NCBI RefSeq assembly: GCF_965229915.1
Contig: NZ_CBDDJZ010000001.1
Coordinates: 310,001-374,000, forward strand
Length of the DNA: 64,000 nucleotides
Reading direction: 5' to 3'
Source of the DNA: Marinoscillum sp965229915
GTDB lineage: Bacteria; Bacteroidota; Bacteroidia; Cytophagales; Cyclobacteriaceae
In this document: piece by piece, positions 44,301 to 53,563 of the stretch
Numbering within the stretch: the stretch's first letter is position 1
Layout: the number at the start of each line of letters is the position of its first letter
The notes under the pieces: model-generated
Seen by the model: only the letters and a program-made list of their open reading frames with translations
What the model was told of the DNA's origin: nothing
Database searches by the model: none
Made by a program: the position numbers and the translations under genes

Positions 44301-45179
44301 CTATCCTCTTCTGCGCTTTCTACCGCGAGGTTCTATTTCTCTGACAGTGGTCTCGCCATTGATAGTGATCTCTACAAGGTTATCACAGGTTCCATCACCA
44401 AAGTTGATAAGCACTACGTCCTCCCCTGCTCTAATTTCCTTGATTCCTGATACCGGAATCACCACGCGTTCATCTCGGCATCCGTGCTTGTAGATGATTT
44501 CCTCTAAAATGGTTACCGTGTAGGCAGTCCCACTTCGCAATACACCCTGTGCTGAGCCAGTGATGGCGGAGTATGCCTCAGATCTGTCTTCTGTAATGTA
44601 TGAAGTACGCTCATGTTCAGCATCACGGGTAATAGTCGATTCATCTGGAAATGATAGTTTACCACCTTCCAATAATACTTCGAAGGATCGACTTAGTGAA
44701 TCCGCTTCCTCAGAAATATTGGTGATAGTACGGGTGCCTTCCACACCGACACTATCCACAAAAAAGTCTTCGAAACTGACAATCCTATAAGCTCCAGGTA
44801 CATTCCTCAACTCATTGTAGGCTATTTTGATAATCCCACTTCTGACAGTTCCCTGAATGTCTTCACATCCCTCTCCAAAATCAATCGTGATTATTTGATT
44901 GACGGTGTCCCTGGTTATTTCGGTACAGTCCGTTAACCTTCCAAACCGATAGTTTCCAAACCTCCCATGCCTTCCGTCTGAGTTTTGAGGTTTGTTGTAG
45001 CAGTGTTCGATACCATCCTCTACTATTTGATCTACTTCCTCAAAGCTTGCCGACATTCCGGCCTCCGAGGCAACGTCAATTTCACTTGCTATCAGGCTAT
45101 CTAACGCATCATCACCGGGTTCACAACTGAACAACCCCAGGGCAACGATCAAAGCGGTGAATACTGAAATCTTTTTCAT
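44301..45179 (-). CDS. Orphan lipoprotein with repeated DFGxGxC segments
   Basis: The 292-residue precursor has a lipobox LFSC (about residue 19). I do not recognise a family. The mature part has two similar segments, ITIDFGEGCED and VVLINFGDGTCDN, each followed by a beta strand. They suggest a duplicated beta-sandwich of about 130 residues. The chain ends in a strongly basic tail, PRGRKRRRG. The protein is expected at the cell envelope. It is monocistronic and divergent from the barrel-CHAT pair. Confidence 0.8.
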   Translation of the reverse strand: MKKISVFTALIVALGLFSCEPGDDALDSLIASEIDVASEAGMSASFEEVDQIVEDGIEHCYNKPQNSDGRHGRFGNYRFGRLTDCTEITRDTVNQIITIDFGEGCEDIQGTVRSGIIKIAYNELRNVPGAYRIVSFEDFFVDSVGVEGTRTITNISEEADSLSRSFEVLLEGGKLSFPDESTITRDAEHERTSYITEDRSEAYSAITGSAQGVLRSGTAYTVTILEEIIYKHGCRDERVVIPVSGIKEIRAGEDVVLINFGDGTCDNLVEITINGETTVREIEPRGRKRRRG

Positions 45180-45274
45180 AATTCCTCAATTTAAATTCTC
45201 ATTGTTTGCCCTTTTGACACTCACAGTTATGGAAGGTTTAATGGTGGTATTAAAAAAATCCTAAAAATTCCTTT

Positions 45275-45282
45275 TAACTTTG
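45275..45282 (+). promoter_or_regulatory. TAnnTTTG promoter box for the barrel-CHAT operon
   Basis: TAACTTTG is an exact consensus match located 51 bases before the ATG at 45334. It predicts a leader of about 45 nt. No TTTG -33 element is visible. Confidence 0.45.
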
Positions 45283-45333
45283 AATTTCTAACAACTCATT
45301 CTGTTAGATACCGGCTAAACTCTAACTGAACCT

Positions 45334-46284
45334 ATGCGCTATTTTTTCACCTTCTTAATGCTGCTTTTGGGATTCAAGGTAGTTTCTCAAGGATGCAGCG
45401 ATGCAGGTTTCTGCACCATGGGTGCCATGAAACCCGATCAGGCTTACAGCAAACAAATCGATTTCAAACTTCGATCACTCGAATTCAACTACTATCACGG
45501 AAAAACGCTGCTCAGTCCAATTATTACTGTTTACACGGCTGACATGAACTTTTCCATCAACGACCTGTATTCACTTCAAGTGAAGGTGCCCTACCAAACA
45601 GTAAGCGGTAACCTGGGAGAAACATCCGGAGTGGGAGACCTCTCCCTGAGTGTATCGAGAGGATTTTTGTTACAAAACGGATTCACTGCTGGAGCTACAT
45701 TAGGAGCCAAAATTGCGACGGGAACGTCAGACATTGAGAACAATGACACTCCATTTGGTACCGGTGGAGACCTTCCCATGTACTATCAACTGAGTCTTGG
45801 CACTTACGACCTGGTGCTTGGTGGATCTCTAATCAATGAAAAATGGCTCTTCGCCACGGGACTCCAAATGCCTGTCATTCACAACAACAAGAATGATTTC
45901 AGATGGGGAGAATGGTCAGAATACCCAAATCAGGAAGGGTATCTTCTCAAACACAACCTGGCCAACAATCTGAAACGAGGTACGGATGTCATGCTAAGAG
46001 CTGAGCGCAATTTCCGATTTATTAACTACAATTTTGGCATTGGTGTACTAGGAATCTACCGAATCACCAAAGACGAAATCTACCTGTTTAGAGAAGATCG
46101 CAGAGCTAAACTTGATGGTACTACCGGTTTGGCACTAAATGTACTTGCAAATTTTGGATATAACTTTAATATCAACCATAGCGTGAAGCTAATCGGTGGA
46201 CTAAAACTGACTGATCGTCAGGTAAACCCAGATGGTCTCACTCGAAAGCATGTAATCAGCGCTAGCTACGTATATAGATTCTGA
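45334..46284 (+). CDS. Outer-membrane beta-barrel protein
   Basis: The 316-residue precursor has a signal peptide (MRYFFTFLMLLLGFKVVSQ). It consists of alternating amphipathic strands with GxG turns (SGVGDLSLSVSRGF, FTAGATLGAKIATGT) and ends with the aromatic strand SASYVYRF, as outer-membrane barrels do. It resembles the transporter family of the phenol-degradation MetA type, and four cysteines near the mature N-terminus are unusual. The stop overlaps the CHAT gene start (TGATG), so the two are made together. Its transport role is unknown. Confidence 0.8.
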   Translation: MRYFFTFLMLLLGFKVVSQGCSDAGFCTMGAMKPDQAYSKQIDFKLRSLEFNYYHGKTLLSPIITVYTADMNFSINDLYSLQVKVPYQTVSGNLGETSGVGDLSLSVSRGFLLQNGFTAGATLGAKIATGTSDIENNDTPFGTGGDLPMYYQLSLGTYDLVLGGSLINEKWLFATGLQMPVIHNNKNDFRWGEWSEYPNQEGYLLKHNLANNLKRGTDVMLRAERNFRFINYNFGIGVLGIYRITKDEIYLFREDRRAKLDGTTGLALNVLANFGYNFNINHSVKLIGGLKLTDRQVNPDGLTRKHVISASYVYRF

Positions 46285-48950
46285 TGATGAAGTATTTGAT
46301 TCCTTTTACTTTGTGTCTCCTTTTGAGTCGTCTGGGGTGGGCTCAAGATTCACTGCTAGTTCAGTCGGCAGAGTTGTTCCAGCAAGGAAAGTATGACCAG
46401 GCTATAGTCACCTACCGACAGGCCGGGGAGCTCCTACTCGCCAAAGAAGATCTTCCTGCTTATGCATCTTGTCATCTTAATATTGGCCAGTGCTATTTGG
46501 AGACTGGAAATATCCTGCCAGCCGTAGAGCAGACAACCAATACCGTTGAGTTCCTAAAAAGCCAACTTCCTAACAATCAGGATCTTTTATTTGAGGCGCT
46601 ACTACTGAACGGTGAGGCGCTACTGAAAAGCGGTAGAAATGATCAAAGTCTCGAGGTACTAAAAGAAGCAGAACGAATAGCTGATAGTCAGGAGAAACTT
46701 GATGCCGCCAAGTGCTACAATGACCTGGGAGTCGCTTACTGGAATAATGAAAACAAAGAACTGGCTCTGGGATACCATGAAAAAGCACTAAAAATCCGCT
46801 CAGAAGTACTTGGCGATACTTCTGTACAAGTAGCCAATTCCTATATCAATCTGGGTTTGGTTTACCTAAAGGAAGATTTTTTGGATGCAGTGATTGCCTT
46901 CACAGATGCACTCACTATTTATAAAAAACAACTCGGAGAACAACACCCTCAGGTGGCGCTGAGTTACAGCAACCTGGCTCTGGCCAATAGTGGTCAAAAA
47001 AACTACGGAGCGGCTTTGCGCTATTTGGAATTGACCATGGACATCTGGAATCAAACATTCAAAGGTGACCACCCCAATAAAGCCTTTACACTTTCCAATA
47101 AAGGAAGAATACTGGAGGCTCAAGGCAAATACGATGAAGCCCTCCTTGCTGAGCAAGAGGCTTTGCATATGTACCTACGATTGTTTGGACCTAAACATCC
47201 GGAAGTAGCCAATACTTATGCTCTGATCTCGTCTATTCAGTCCAAAAAAGGAGCGTTTGAACTAGCTCTGGAGAGTATTCAGCAATCGATCTATGCCAAC
47301 TTATTTGATCAATCGTACCAAGATCTATACGAGCTACCACAGTTGAAAAACTACTTCAATGCAGATATACTCCTGTCATCGCTCTATGGCAAAGCACAAG
47401 TGCTTGAATCGCTGCACTTCAACAAATCGCTGAGTCCCAAAGACATTAAATCTACCCTAAAGACTTATCGATTATGTGATGATTTGATATCAGAGATTCG
47501 GCAAATTCGGCTGAGTGAGGCTGACAAAATACGCATCGGGGAACTCTCATCGGACATTTATGACAATGGCATACGAATAGCGCTTTATCTGGCGGATAAA
47601 ACCTTCCATAAAAATGAATACCAGGAAATCGCATTTAACTTTTGTGAGCGATCCAAATCAGCAGTCTTGCAAGCCGCTATCAATGATACCAAAGCCAAAG
47701 ACTTTGCCGGTATTCCCTCTGAAATGATTTCCCGAGAAGATGAATACCAAACACAGATCAGTCTGCTGGAACAGCAGCTTGAAGATGATGTAACCAACAG
47801 CGCCATCAGATCGCAGTTATTCGAGGTAAAACAGAACTATTTCGACTTCATCAAACAACTAGAATCCACATATCCAAACTATTACAACCTCAAGTATCAG
47901 AGAGACCTGCTCAGCACTGCCGAACTACAGAAAAACCTCCCCAAGTCAGCAGCGGTTATTTCCTACTTCATAGGCAAGCAATCAATCTACATATTTGTCA
48001 TCACTCCTGGTAAGGTAGATGTATATGCCAACAGCAAACCAGACAACTTCCTACAAAAGGTCAATGCGCTGAGAAATAGCATCAAGTACCGGATCAATGA
48101 AATGTATGAGTCCACTGCGGCATCTCTCTATTCAGACCTCATACCAGATATACCTGCTCAGGTCAATCAGCTGATCATAATACCAGATGGTATAGTAGGC
48201 ACCGTTCCTTTTGAAGCTCTGAAGCAAGCAGATCAGGACAAATTTCTGGTGGAACGGTACGGTATTTCCTACGATTACTCCTCTTCGCTAATCAATGATC
48301 GATTGTCTATGGAGTCCAGCAGCGCTACAGGTATACTATTGGCCGCACCGATTAGTTTTGAAGCCAATGATACACGAATGGCCACTCTACCCGGATCGGA
48401 ATCAGAGGTGAAAGAGATCCGTTACCTCTTCATGTCCACGGAAAACGAACCCAAAATCTTTTTCAGAGACCAGGCATCAGAATCCATGATCAAATCATCT
48501 GAGTTGGGACAGTACAAGTACCTTCATTTTGCTACACACGGCATGGTCCACGAATCAAAACCTGACTTGTCGCGAATCTTCCTATTCCCAGATCAGCAAG
48601 AAGACGGCAACCTGTATTCTGGAGAAATCTATGCACTGGATATCAATGCAGATCTGGTCACGCTATCTGCTTGTGAAACTGGCCTTGGCAAGATCGCCAA
48701 AGGTGAAGGCATCATCGGCCTGAGCCGCTCTTTGATGTATGCTGGAGCAAAAAACCTGATTGTTTCTTTGTGGCAAGTCTCTGATGCCTCCACTTCACAG
48801 TTGATGATCGATTTTTACCAACAGCATCTAGTACACTCAGGAAACATGCAGTTTTCTGATGACTTGCGGAAAGCAAAACTCAAGCTGATCAACTCCGAAA
48901 TGTATTCGGACCCCTATTACTGGGCACCGTTTATTTTGATAGGTAAGTAA
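46284..48950 (+). CDS. Exported TPR-CHAT protease-like protein
   Basis: The 888-residue protein has a signal peptide (MKYLIPFTLCLLLSRLGWAQ), then about seven tetratricopeptide repeats (roughly 30-340) and a helical linker (to about 550). A C-terminal CHAT domain follows. CHAT is a caspase-fold peptidase; the catalytic pair appears intact as His752 in HFATHGMVH and Cys797 in LSACETGLG. CHAT proteins act in the cytoplasm in gasdermin and CRISPR defence, but this one carries an export signal and is translationally coupled to an outer-membrane barrel. Its likely site is the periplasm. A specific substrate is not evident. Confidence 0.93.
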   Translation: MMKYLIPFTLCLLLSRLGWAQDSLLVQSAELFQQGKYDQAIVTYRQAGELLLAKEDLPAYASCHLNIGQCYLETGNILPAVEQTTNTVEFLKSQLPNNQDLLFEALLLNGEALLKSGRNDQSLEVLKEAERIADSQEKLDAAKCYNDLGVAYWNNENKELALGYHEKALKIRSEVLGDTSVQVANSYINLGLVYLKEDFLDAVIAFTDALTIYKKQLGEQHPQVALSYSNLALANSGQKNYGAALRYLELTMDIWNQTFKGDHPNKAFTLSNKGRILEAQGKYDEALLAEQEALHMYLRLFGPKHPEVANTYALISSIQSKKGAFELALESIQQSIYANLFDQSYQDLYELPQLKNYFNADILLSSLYGKAQVLESLHFNKSLSPKDIKSTLKTYRLCDDLISEIRQIRLSEADKIRIGELSSDIYDNGIRIALYLADKTFHKNEYQEIAFNFCERSKSAVLQAAINDTKAKDFAGIPSEMISREDEYQTQISLLEQQLEDDVTNSAIRSQLFEVKQNYFDFIKQLESTYPNYYNLKYQRDLLSTAELQKNLPKSAAVISYFIGKQSIYIFVITPGKVDVYANSKPDNFLQKVNALRNSIKYRINEMYESTAASLYSDLIPDIPAQVNQLIIIPDGIVGTVPFEALKQADQDKFLVERYGISYDYSSSLINDRLSMESSSATGILLAAPISFEANDTRMATLPGSESEVKEIRYLFMSTENEPKIFFRDQASESMIKSSELGQYKYLHFATHGMVHESKPDLSRIFLFPDQQEDGNLYSGEIYALDINADLVTLSACETGLGKIAKGEGIIGLSRSLMYAGAKNLIVSLWQVSDASTSQLMIDFYQQHLVHSGNMQFSDDLRKAKLKLINSEMYSDPYYWAPFILIGK

Positions 48951-49033
48951 AAGAAGCAACATTTCTCAACCCATGGCACTGTTTAGCACAAGGATTCTTG
49001 TTACTTGACGTGTGGGAGCATCCCTTGTGAGGT

Positions 49034-49879
49034 TTAGAGATTACGACTTCTAAACTCGCGGGGCGTACAGCCATTCAGCCTAAGGAAAGACGCATTGAAT
49101 CTACTGATGGAATTGAAACCAGATTCATAAGCAATCTTGGTAATACTGTCTTTTGTAGATGCCAATTGTCTTTGCGCATGTGATATTCTCTCCTCGGTCA
49201 AATATTCACTCAATGTCCGCCCAAATGCTTTTTTAAAGATTGCATTAGCATAATCTGGATGTAGTCCAACTGCCGTTCCAATATCTTCTACTTTTATCTG
49301 TTTAGAATACTTTTGAGCAATGAACAAAGCGATCTTTTCTACTGGCTTAATCTGATCATCAAAGATCACACTACTCCCCTGCTGATCCAAACTATTGGTA
49401 AGCGCCAACCTCCTAAGCCGTGCATGTATTTCTAAATCAATCAATTGATGTAAATCCACTTGGTCAATATCCTTCACCCAATTTTTGAACAAGTTCAAAT
49501 CCACTTCTACAGGTGTTTCAGCCGAATCTATGATCAATTCTCCATTGATGATTCTTTCTACCAAGCTTCCAGGCAGGTTCCATTTCAGAAATTGACCAAA
49601 AGGCACAGTGCATACGTAATATGGATTTTGAGTATCATAATCCACTATTTGATGCGGACTCAATCCCCAAAACAAAATCAATTTACCTGGAGGAATGTAT
49701 ATCCGTTGATTTTTGAGTAAATAGGTAATCCCTCCTGCTAAACAATAATTCAATTCGATTTCATTATGTCTATCAGGTCTATTCATGATTGATGGTGTCC
49801 ATAACTGACAAGAAAGACCATAAGGGCGAAACAACTCTCTAGACTCATCAAACGAACCAGACATCTCGGAATATGACAT
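49034..49879 (-). CDS. AraC-family transcriptional regulator
   Basis: The 281-residue protein has an N-terminal cupin-like sensing domain (about 20-110). A C-terminal pair of helix-turn-helices follows, with VEDIGTAVGLHPDYANAIFKKAF and ITKIAYESGFNSISRFNASF, the second giving the AraC signature. It is transcribed away from the DUF1593 gene, whose start is 90 bp distant; that neighbour is the obvious candidate target. The effector is unknown. Confidence 0.93.
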   Translation of the reverse strand: MSYSEMSGSFDESRELFRPYGLSCQLWTPSIMNRPDRHNEIELNYCLAGGITYLLKNQRIYIPPGKLILFWGLSPHQIVDYDTQNPYYVCTVPFGQFLKWNLPGSLVERIINGELIIDSAETPVEVDLNLFKNWVKDIDQVDLHQLIDLEIHARLRRLALTNSLDQQGSSVIFDDQIKPVEKIALFIAQKYSKQIKVEDIGTAVGLHPDYANAIFKKAFGRTLSEYLTEERISHAQRQLASTKDSITKIAYESGFNSISRFNASFLRLNGCTPREFRSRNL

Positions 49880-49921
49880 ATTTTGACCTCTATTTAGATA
49901 TTTTTAATAAATATACGAGAC

Positions 49922-49929
49922 TAATTTTG
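49922..49929 (+). promoter_or_regulatory. TAnnTTTG promoter box for the DUF1593 gene
   Basis: TAATTTTG matches the consensus exactly and lies 40 bases before the first ATG of the DUF1593 gene. The predicted mRNA would include a short upstream frame (49947-49973). Confidence 0.45.
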
Positions 49930-49946
49930 TCAGATACACGAAAGAG

Positions 49947-49973
49947 ATGAAAAACACGAAATACTTCCAATGA
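49947..49973 (+). CDS. Eight-codon upstream frame (MKNTKYFQ)
   Basis: An ATG 18 bases after the promoter box opens a tiny frame whose TGA overlaps the ATG of the next gene at 49970 (ATGA). The arrangement is that of a leader peptide or coupling device. It contains no rare-codon run or terminator-like structure, so attenuation is not supported. Confidence 0.3.
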   Translation: MKNTKYFQ

Positions 49974-51403
49974 TGAAATTGAGCAAAATTGTATGGTATT
50001 TTTTTATCATACAACTTGTACCCATTACTTGTATGGCACAATCGGCCAATCAACGCGTCATCGTGTTGACAGACATTGAAGCAGACCCAGATGACACCCA
50101 GTCTTTGGTTAGGTTCCTGCTCTATGCCAATGAAATAGACATTCAGGGACTAATAGCGACCACATCATGCTGGATGCAAAACGAGATCCACCCAGAGTCC
50201 ATTAAAAGGGTCCTAGCTGCCTATGAAAAGGTACAACCCAACCTGACAAAGCACTCAAAAGGATACCCAAAAGCAGGCGAACTTGAAGCTCTCATAAAAA
50301 ATGGCCAATCATCTTATGGCATGGCTGCTGTAGGAGAAGCCAAAGACTCAGAAGGATCTGAATGGATTATCAAAAAATTAGAAGAAAATGACGAACGACC
50401 ACTATGGATCTCCATTTGGGGCGGTTCCAATACGCTTGCCCAGGCACTTCACAAAATCCAAAGAACCAGGAACAAAACAGAAGTCAAAAGCCTGGTGTCA
50501 AAACTACGAGTGTACACCATTTCAGATCAGGATGACAGTGGTATCTGGATTAGGAATACGTTTCCTGATCTTTTCTATATTGTGAGCCCGGGCGACGACT
50601 ATGGCAGTGCTACCTGGACTGGCATTCATACGTATTTTGAAGGCATAGACAACACGTCTATTAGCAATAACTGGCTGGCTGAGAACATTCAGCAGGGACA
50701 TGGCCCACTGGGCGCTGTATACCCCGATGTTGCATGGGGAATGGAAGGAGATACGCCCGCATTTTTATCACTTATTCCAAATGGACTAAATGATCCAGAA
50801 CATCCCGATTGGGGTGGCTGGGGTGGACGCTATGAGCTATATAAGCCGGACTTCAACGACAAGGATGGTAGCTCCATTGTGAAACCAGCACCAGAAACAC
50901 GCCCCATCTGGACTAATGCCGTAGATCAGTACATACCATACGTACACAATGCCTATGGCCGGACGATCAAACAAGCCGATCAGTCACAAAAAAATGATAA
51001 AGCCACCATTTACCGCTGGAGAGATGAGTTTCAAAATGACTTTGCTGCCAGACTAGATTGGACCATCCAGGATTATGAAGACTGCAATCATGCTCCTATT
51101 CCAATTTTATCACATTCGGAAATATTACAAGTGCAATCAGGTGATTGGGTACACCTGGACGCCCTGAATACTACAGATCCGGATGGGGATAGTTTTAGCT
51201 TCTTGTGGTTTCACTACCCAGAGGCAAGCACTTATAAGAAACGGATCAACCTGGGTGCAGAAAACATACATAAGGTTGGTTTCAGGGCACCGGAAACGAA
51301 ACAAAAAGAAATCATCCACATCATCTTGAAAGTTACAGACAGGGGAACACCTAACCTGACCGCTTACAAAAGGGTTGTGTTAGAAGTGAATCCAAAAAGC
51401 TGA
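49970..51403 (+). CDS. DUF1593 nucleoside-hydrolase-like secreted protein
   Basis: The 477-residue precursor has a signal peptide and the DUF1593 domain. VLTDIEADPDDTQSLVR near residue 30 shows the calcium-binding DxDxxD-type motif of inosine-uridine nucleoside hydrolases. WISIWGGSNTLAQAL and the ISDQDDSG segment continue the active site. A C-terminal Ig/cadherin-like domain (about 370-475, DPDGDSFSFLWF) completes it. Members are linked to polysaccharide or nucleoside breakdown outside the cytoplasm. The divergent AraC regulator is the likely controller. Confidence 0.9.
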   Translation: MMKLSKIVWYFFIIQLVPITCMAQSANQRVIVLTDIEADPDDTQSLVRFLLYANEIDIQGLIATTSCWMQNEIHPESIKRVLAAYEKVQPNLTKHSKGYPKAGELEALIKNGQSSYGMAAVGEAKDSEGSEWIIKKLEENDERPLWISIWGGSNTLAQALHKIQRTRNKTEVKSLVSKLRVYTISDQDDSGIWIRNTFPDLFYIVSPGDDYGSATWTGIHTYFEGIDNTSISNNWLAENIQQGHGPLGAVYPDVAWGMEGDTPAFLSLIPNGLNDPEHPDWGGWGGRYELYKPDFNDKDGSSIVKPAPETRPIWTNAVDQYIPYVHNAYGRTIKQADQSQKNDKATIYRWRDEFQNDFAARLDWTIQDYEDCNHAPIPILSHSEILQVQSGDWVHLDALNTTDPDGDSFSFLWFHYPEASTYKKRINLGAENIHKVGFRAPETKQKEIIHIILKVTDRGTPNLTAYKRVVLEVNPKS

Positions 51404-51596
51404 TAGATTAAGGAATAAGTTATCAAAGCTAAGAACACTTTAGGCAATGGAAATTTGATTTGAATAGATCAGACAAACATTCGCTATGAATAGCGGCCAA
51501 ATCACACGCTGTATTTAATCGTAGGTCGCTAGCTAAACCTTAGAATTGTAAGAACAAACTTCAAGTTCAATCAAAACGCTTTAACTTTGCGCTCCT
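51404..51596. other. Intergenic region before mtaB
   Basis: This 193-bp gap has no coding signal. It contains a short stem CGCTA/TAGCG at 51482-51495 with a 4-base loop and no T-run, and the promoter box described below. Nothing else was seen. Confidence 0.6.
51582..51589 (+). promoter_or_regulatory. TAnnTTTG box for mtaB, probably leaderless
   Basis: TAACTTTG is an exact match to the consensus and ends 7 bases before the ATG at 51597. The transcript start would then coincide with the start codon. Confidence 0.5.
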
Positions 51597-52913
51597 ATGA
51601 AGCGAGTGGCCTTTTATACGTTGGGATGTAAGCTAAACTTTTCGGAGACTTCCACCATTTCCCGGATGTTTGAGGATAAGGGATATCAAAAAGTGGACTT
51701 CACTGACAAGCCTGATATCTTTATTATCAACACCTGTTCTGTGACTGAAAATGCAGATAAGAAGTGTAAGAAGATCGTAAAAGAAGCTAAGAAAATCTCA
51801 CCCAACAGCTTCATCACCATTATTGGCTGTTATGCCCAGCTAAAGCCCAAAGAAATAGCTGAGATCAAAGGAGTAGACGCGGTGTTAGGTGCAGCGGAGA
51901 AGTTCCGGTTGTTTGAATACCTGGACGACTTCACCTCCAAAAATGAACCTCAAGTCTATGCATCAGAGATTCAGGAAGCAAAGGCATACAATGCCTCCTA
52001 CTCCTATGGAGACCGCACCAGAACATTCCTGAAAGTCCAGGATGGCTGTAACTATGGCTGTGCGTTTTGTACCATTCCGCTAGCCAGGGGGAAAAGTAGA
52101 AGCGCCAGTATTGCAGAGATTGTAGCTCAGGCAGAGGAAATCGCTGCTTCGGAAGTGAAGGAAGTAGTGCTAACCGGAGTAAACATTGGTGACTTTGGGA
52201 TTCAAAATGGCAAGCGAAAGGAAAAATTTATCGACCTCATCAGAGCACTTGACGGAGTAGCGGGAATCGACCGTATTCGTATCTCCTCCATAGAGCCCAA
52301 TCTATTGAGCAACGAGGTGATTGAATTTGTCAGCCAATCTGATCGATTTGTGCCACATTTCCATGTACCGCTGCAATCAGGAAGTGACAAGATCCTTCAG
52401 CGCATGAACAGACGATACCTGAGTGGCTTATATCGGGAGCGTGTAGCAACCATCAAATCGTTGATGCCACACTGCTGCATTGGAGTGGATGTAATCACCG
52501 GCTTCCCGGGTGAGACCGAGGAAGACTTCCTGGAGACCTACCAATTCCTGAATGAGTTAGATGTCTCGTACTTGCATGTATTTACGTATTCAGAACGAGC
52601 CAATACCCAGGCACTGGACATGGATGGAGTAGTACCAATGAAAGAACGCCAGCGACGATCCAGCATGCTAAGAACGCTCTCTGAAAAGAAAAAAAGATTT
52701 TTCTACGAACAACATACCGGTAATTCCGCCACGGTACTCTTCGAAGATGATGTAGACAATGGCATGATGCATGGATTTACCGAAAACTACATCCGCATCA
52801 AAGCCAAATACGATCCGATCCTCATCAATGAAACCAAACAAATACAGATGGTACGAGTTGATGAGAATGGTTTAATGGAAGTAGAAGAACTGGACGAAGT
52901 GCTCGTTCATTGA
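51597..52913 (+). CDS. mtaB: tRNA t6A37 methylthiotransferase MtaB
   Basis: This 438-residue radical-SAM enzyme adds a methylthio group to t6A at position 37 of tRNAs. The N-terminal UPF0004 cluster is provided by Cys11, Cys47 and Cys78. The radical-SAM triad is Cys151, Cys155 and Cys158 in GCNYGCAFCTIP. A TRAM-like C-terminal region follows. The FYTLGCKLNFSET opening is typical of MtaB rather than MiaB or RimO. The next gene begins 3 bp after its stop. Confidence 0.96.
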   Translation: MKRVAFYTLGCKLNFSETSTISRMFEDKGYQKVDFTDKPDIFIINTCSVTENADKKCKKIVKEAKKISPNSFITIIGCYAQLKPKEIAEIKGVDAVLGAAEKFRLFEYLDDFTSKNEPQVYASEIQEAKAYNASYSYGDRTRTFLKVQDGCNYGCAFCTIPLARGKSRSASIAEIVAQAEEIAASEVKEVVLTGVNIGDFGIQNGKRKEKFIDLIRALDGVAGIDRIRISSIEPNLLSNEVIEFVSQSDRFVPHFHVPLQSGSDKILQRMNRRYLSGLYRERVATIKSLMPHCCIGVDVITGFPGETEEDFLETYQFLNELDVSYLHVFTYSERANTQALDMDGVVPMKERQRRSSMLRTLSEKKKRFFYEQHTGNSATVLFEDDVDNGMMHGFTENYIRIKAKYDPILINETKQIQMVRVDENGLMEVEELDEVLVH

Positions 52914-52916
52914 TAT

Positions 52917-53525
52917 ATGAAAATAATCTGCATCGGAAGAAATTACGCCGAACACATCACTGAGCTTGGAAACGAAAGACCTGAAAACCCGGTCATCTTC
53001 ATGAAGCCCGACACGGCTATTTTAAGGAATAATGATCCCTTTTATTATCCAGAATTCTCGAAGGACATTCATTATGAATGTGAACTGCTTGTAAAAATCA
53101 AAAAGGAAGGCAAGTCTATAGATGCCAAATTCGCTCACAAATACTACGATGAGATTGGACTTGGGATTGATTTCACAGCCAGAGACCTTCAAGCTCATGC
53201 CAAAGAGAAAGGACTCCCCTGGGAGCGAGCCAAGGCATTTAATGGATCGGCCCCAATTTCAGATTTCATTTCAAAAGAAGGACATGACGCGACCAATCTC
53301 GGCTTTACACTAGAAGTTAACGGATCTACTGTTCAGACAGGAAACACGTCACTGATGCTTTGGCCTATCGATGAACTGATTGCATATGTCTCCAATTATT
53401 TCACTTTGAAAACAGGAGACATTATCTTCACGGGAACCCCAAAAGGTGTAGGGCCTGTCAAAATTGGAGATCGCCTCAAGGGCACTTTAGCCGGTCAGGA
53501 AATGTTCCAATTTGAGGTCAAGTAG
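52917..53525 (+). CDS. Fumarylacetoacetate hydrolase-family protein
   Basis: The 202-residue protein is a short FAH-domain enzyme. Metal ligands appear as Glu54/Glu56 in HYECEL and Asp85 in GLGIDFTARDLQ. The FTGTPKGVGPVK segment near the C-terminus is the family signature. Relatives cleave or decarboxylate acylpyruvates or oxaloacetate, and the substrate here is not certain. It is coupled by a 3-bp gap to mtaB. Confidence 0.93.
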   Translation: MKIICIGRNYAEHITELGNERPENPVIFMKPDTAILRNNDPFYYPEFSKDIHYECELLVKIKKEGKSIDAKFAHKYYDEIGLGIDFTARDLQAHAKEKGLPWERAKAFNGSAPISDFISKEGHDATNLGFTLEVNGSTVQTGNTSLMLWPIDELIAYVSNYFTLKTGDIIFTGTPKGVGPVKIGDRLKGTLAGQEMFQFEVK

Positions 53526-53563
53526 CACCCTCATTCACCAATAGGTAAATAGAAACGCTGTTT

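Noticed and set aside
48987..49029. Inverted pair CACAAGG / CCTTGTG between the CHAT gene and the AraC gene.
   Set aside because: The arms are only 7 bases with a 29-base spacer and no T-run, so a terminator or operator is not supported.
51482..51495. Short hairpin CGCTA-TGAA-TAGCG in the gap before mtaB.
   Set aside because: A 5-bp stem without a T-run or neighbouring conserved sequence is too weak to call.
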